Of a stretch of 64,000 nucleotides of DNA, positions 62,549 to 64,000 are shown in pieces. The position numbers and the translations under genes are program-made. The notes under the pieces were generated by a model. That model made no database searches. It was not told the origin of the DNA and saw only the letters and a program-made list of their open reading frames with translations. Position 1 is the stretch's first letter, and every line of letters starts with the position of its first letter. The stretch spans positions 1-64,000 of the forward strand of contig CAZXQI010000004.1 of assembly GCA_964643005.1 (NCBI GenBank), given 5' to 3'. The stretch is from UBA6168 sp964643005. GTDB lineage: Bacteria > Bacteroidota > Bacteroidia > Chitinophagales > Saprospiraceae.

Positions 62549-64000
62549 TTACATTTTAATTAATTTTTCAAAAAGGCTGAAATGCTGGTCCTTTCCTTCA
62601 ATTTTTACCCAGTAAATCCCTGCCGGAAGGCTCGATACATCCATTTGCTCCACCAGCAATCCTCCGCTTAACTGAACCTTTTTCTGTCGGAGGAGTCTGC
62701 CCATTGAATCAAAAAGGCTTATCGTCGCCAGATCCTTGGAGGGCAGGCCGGCTTCAATCGTAAAGCTGCCCTCTGTCGGGTTGGGGAAAATCTTCATCGC
62801 GGTCTGCGGCTTTTCAATTTGCCCGACAGCGCTAATCAGGGGAAGATTCCCTTTGGCAAAAGCATAATCTCCAGGCAGCAGGGTGTCAATTCGGATGAAG
62901 CCCTTGCCGTCGTTGGCGGTGAAGGGAAGTTTCTTGTAAAAAGGAAACTCGCTCCAGGGGACGCCCGGTTTGGGTCTCCAGGCCAGGATGAGGCTGTCTT
63001 CGGCGGCGCCGTAGGCAAGATCGTAGTCTATCTTATTTTCATTGGAACCATCGTAAGACAGCGTCACGTTGGCTGCAAAATCCTGGGGCAGGATGCCGCC
63101 GTAGCGCCAGTAATGCGTGCCGGACAACTGCACATCGGGATAGTCGGGGCCGGCGGGGTCGGCGGCGCCGAAGTAATGAATAAAACTGACGAGCGCTGAA
63201 TCCGAAACGCTTACCGCTCTCGGGTTGACGACATCAATATAGGCCATGCCCATCAGGCCGGGGGCTTTGATCACTTTAGTGTCCTGCATGCGGCCAAGGT
63301 TCAGGCGATTGTCCTCGTTGAGGATTTGCCAGACCGGTTCGAAAGGTACCTGCACGACGACCTGGGAATACTCGCCTGAAGCCATGAAGTTAGTCGTATA
63401 GGCGTTCCAGTTTTTATCATAAAAAGTAATGCTCAGCGGGACATTGGTGTGGAAGTGCGGCGCATGATGGAGTTTTTGCTGCACGTAAACCGCAACCTCG
63501 CAGCCGGATGCCGGGTCGGGGCAGGAGAGCGCGACAGAGTCCAATTCAAACAAGGCAAAACCGGGACTAAAAATCCAGTCGTCAAAAAAGGAAGTCATAT
63601 CCACTCCCGTGTTACCGGTCAGTTGGTCGCGGAACAATTCGGCATCTACCGACTGGAATTTATAGGTGTCCAAAATGGATTGCATGCCCTGTTGGTACAG
63701 AGAATCGCCGAGATAGCCCCGCAGGTTGTGCATGACCGAGGCGCCTTTGTAGTAAGTGTGCGTGCCATAAGTGTTTTCGTAGGGCAGGCCGGAAAGCGGC
63801 AGATAGGCGCCGTCGTCCAAATGGGCGTTTTTCAAAACGTCGTAGTGATTGCTTTTGACGATGTCCATGAATGTCTTCTTACCATAGACATACTCAAAAA
63901 ACAGGTGCGCTGCATATTCTGCATTGCCCTCTTTAATCCACATGTTTTCCGGGCAGCTCAGGGTAGTTGTGTTTCCCCACCAGTGGTGAGCCAGCTCGTG
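62549..64000 (-). CDS. M1 family aminopeptidase with T9SS sorting domain (partial)
   Basis: Partial gene; the N-terminal part lies beyond the right edge. The first codons seen give HELAHHWWGNTTT, then NMWIKEGNAEY, which is the HEXXH-X18-E zinc signature of the M1 (gluzincin) family starting exactly at nt 64000. The frame continues without a stop from the edge, so the apparent Met at 63943 is not the start. The M1 C-terminal helical region follows (about 30-170), then a beta-sandwich (about 235-390) and a type A T9SS sorting domain (about 400-483, IFPNPTEGSFTIEAG). It is a secreted, surface-retained aminopeptidase, and probably supplies amino acids from peptides. Confidence 0.93.
   Translation of the reverse strand, partial: HELAHHWWGNTTTLSCPENMWIKEGNAEYAAHLFFEYVYGKKTFMDIVKSNHYDVLKNAHLDDGAYLPLSGLPYENTYGTHTYYKGASVMHNLRGYLGDSLYQQGMQSILDTYKFQSVDAELFRDQLTGNTGVDMTSFFDDWIFSPGFALFELDSVALSCPDPASGCEVAVYVQQKLHHAPHFHTNVPLSITFYDKNWNAYTTNFMASGEYSQVVVQVPFEPVWQILNEDNRLNLGRMQDTKVIKAPGLMGMAYIDVVNPRAVSVSDSALVSFIHYFGAADPAGPDYPDVQLSGTHYWRYGGILPQDFAANVTLSYDGSNENKIDYDLAYGAAEDSLILAWRPKPGVPWSEFPFYKKLPFTANDGKGFIRIDTLLPGDYAFAKGNLPLISAVGQIEKPQTAMKIFPNPTEGSFTIEAGLPSKDLATISLFDSMGRLLRQKKVQLSGGLLVEQMDVSSLPAGIYWVKIEGKDQHFSLFEKLIKM

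Overview
The window is chromosomal DNA from a free-living Bacteroidota bacterium, most likely of the Saprospiria type. Support comes from T9SS C-terminal sorting domains on secreted proteins, Bacteroidota-restricted families (DUF6089, DUF6427, DUF5723, DUF3109, DUF4142), a GH3 plus serine-hydrolase fusion, a one-protein two-component regulator with an AraC output domain, and repeated TAnnTTTG promoter -7 boxes, the element used by the Bacteroidota primary sigma factor. Shine-Dalgarno sequences are rare and GTG or TTG starts are frequent.

Layout. 0.4-4.8 kb: an HtrA-type protease, an acyl-CoA dehydrogenase and a TauE/SafE exporter. 5.2-13.7 kb: a redox and envelope-stress stretch with an ECF sigma factor, a DUF4142 protein, an amicyanin-like cupredoxin lipoprotein, a long RNA hairpin, folE with a flavin reductase, a UbiA-like membrane protein, a His-rich lipoprotein, and katA/oxyR divergent from overlapping promoters. 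14-18.6 kb: housekeeping genes on the minus strand (metK, FAH hydrolase, trpS-ridA, rpmF with its DUF177 partner). 19.4-29.9 kb: two tandem paralogous giant secreted proteins (about 1,270 and 1,300 residues) with HYR-like repeats, a dockerin-like module, a cohesin-like module and a T9SS domain, followed by a DUF6089 barrel and a DUF6427 membrane protein. 30-34 kb: a protein with the architecture of soluble adenylyl cyclase (two cyclase domains, ATPase, TPRs). 34-42.3 kb: GH3/serine hydrolase fusion, methyltransferase, DUF3109, mfd. 42.3-43.1 kb: a structured non-coding stretch with a tandemly repeated hairpin/leader unit and a REP-like palindrome. 43.1-50.7 kb: a LETM1-like protein, a heavy-metal-binding lipoprotein, an NTF2-like protein, an ECF sigma factor overlapping an anti-sigma-like TonB protein, a beta-CASP nuclease, and a lipoprotein/DUF5723 pair. 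50.9-58 kb: polyprenyl synthase, purH-gatB, a short hybrid histidine kinase and a HAD phosphatase. 58.2-61 kb: an accessory patch with an IS1634-like transposase remnant, a tail-fibre-like S74 protein with thirteen 17-residue repeats, and a cytochrome c gene remnant. 61-64 kb: an M24 aminopeptidase and the C-terminal part of an M1 aminopeptidase that runs off the right edge.

No rRNA, tRNA, CRISPR array, prophage or intact insertion sequence was seen. The least explained items are the repeated units at 42.5-42.7 kb, the long hairpin at 7.1-7.2 kb, the paired dockerin/cohesin-like giant proteins, the sAC-like cyclase and the two gene remnants around the S74 protein.
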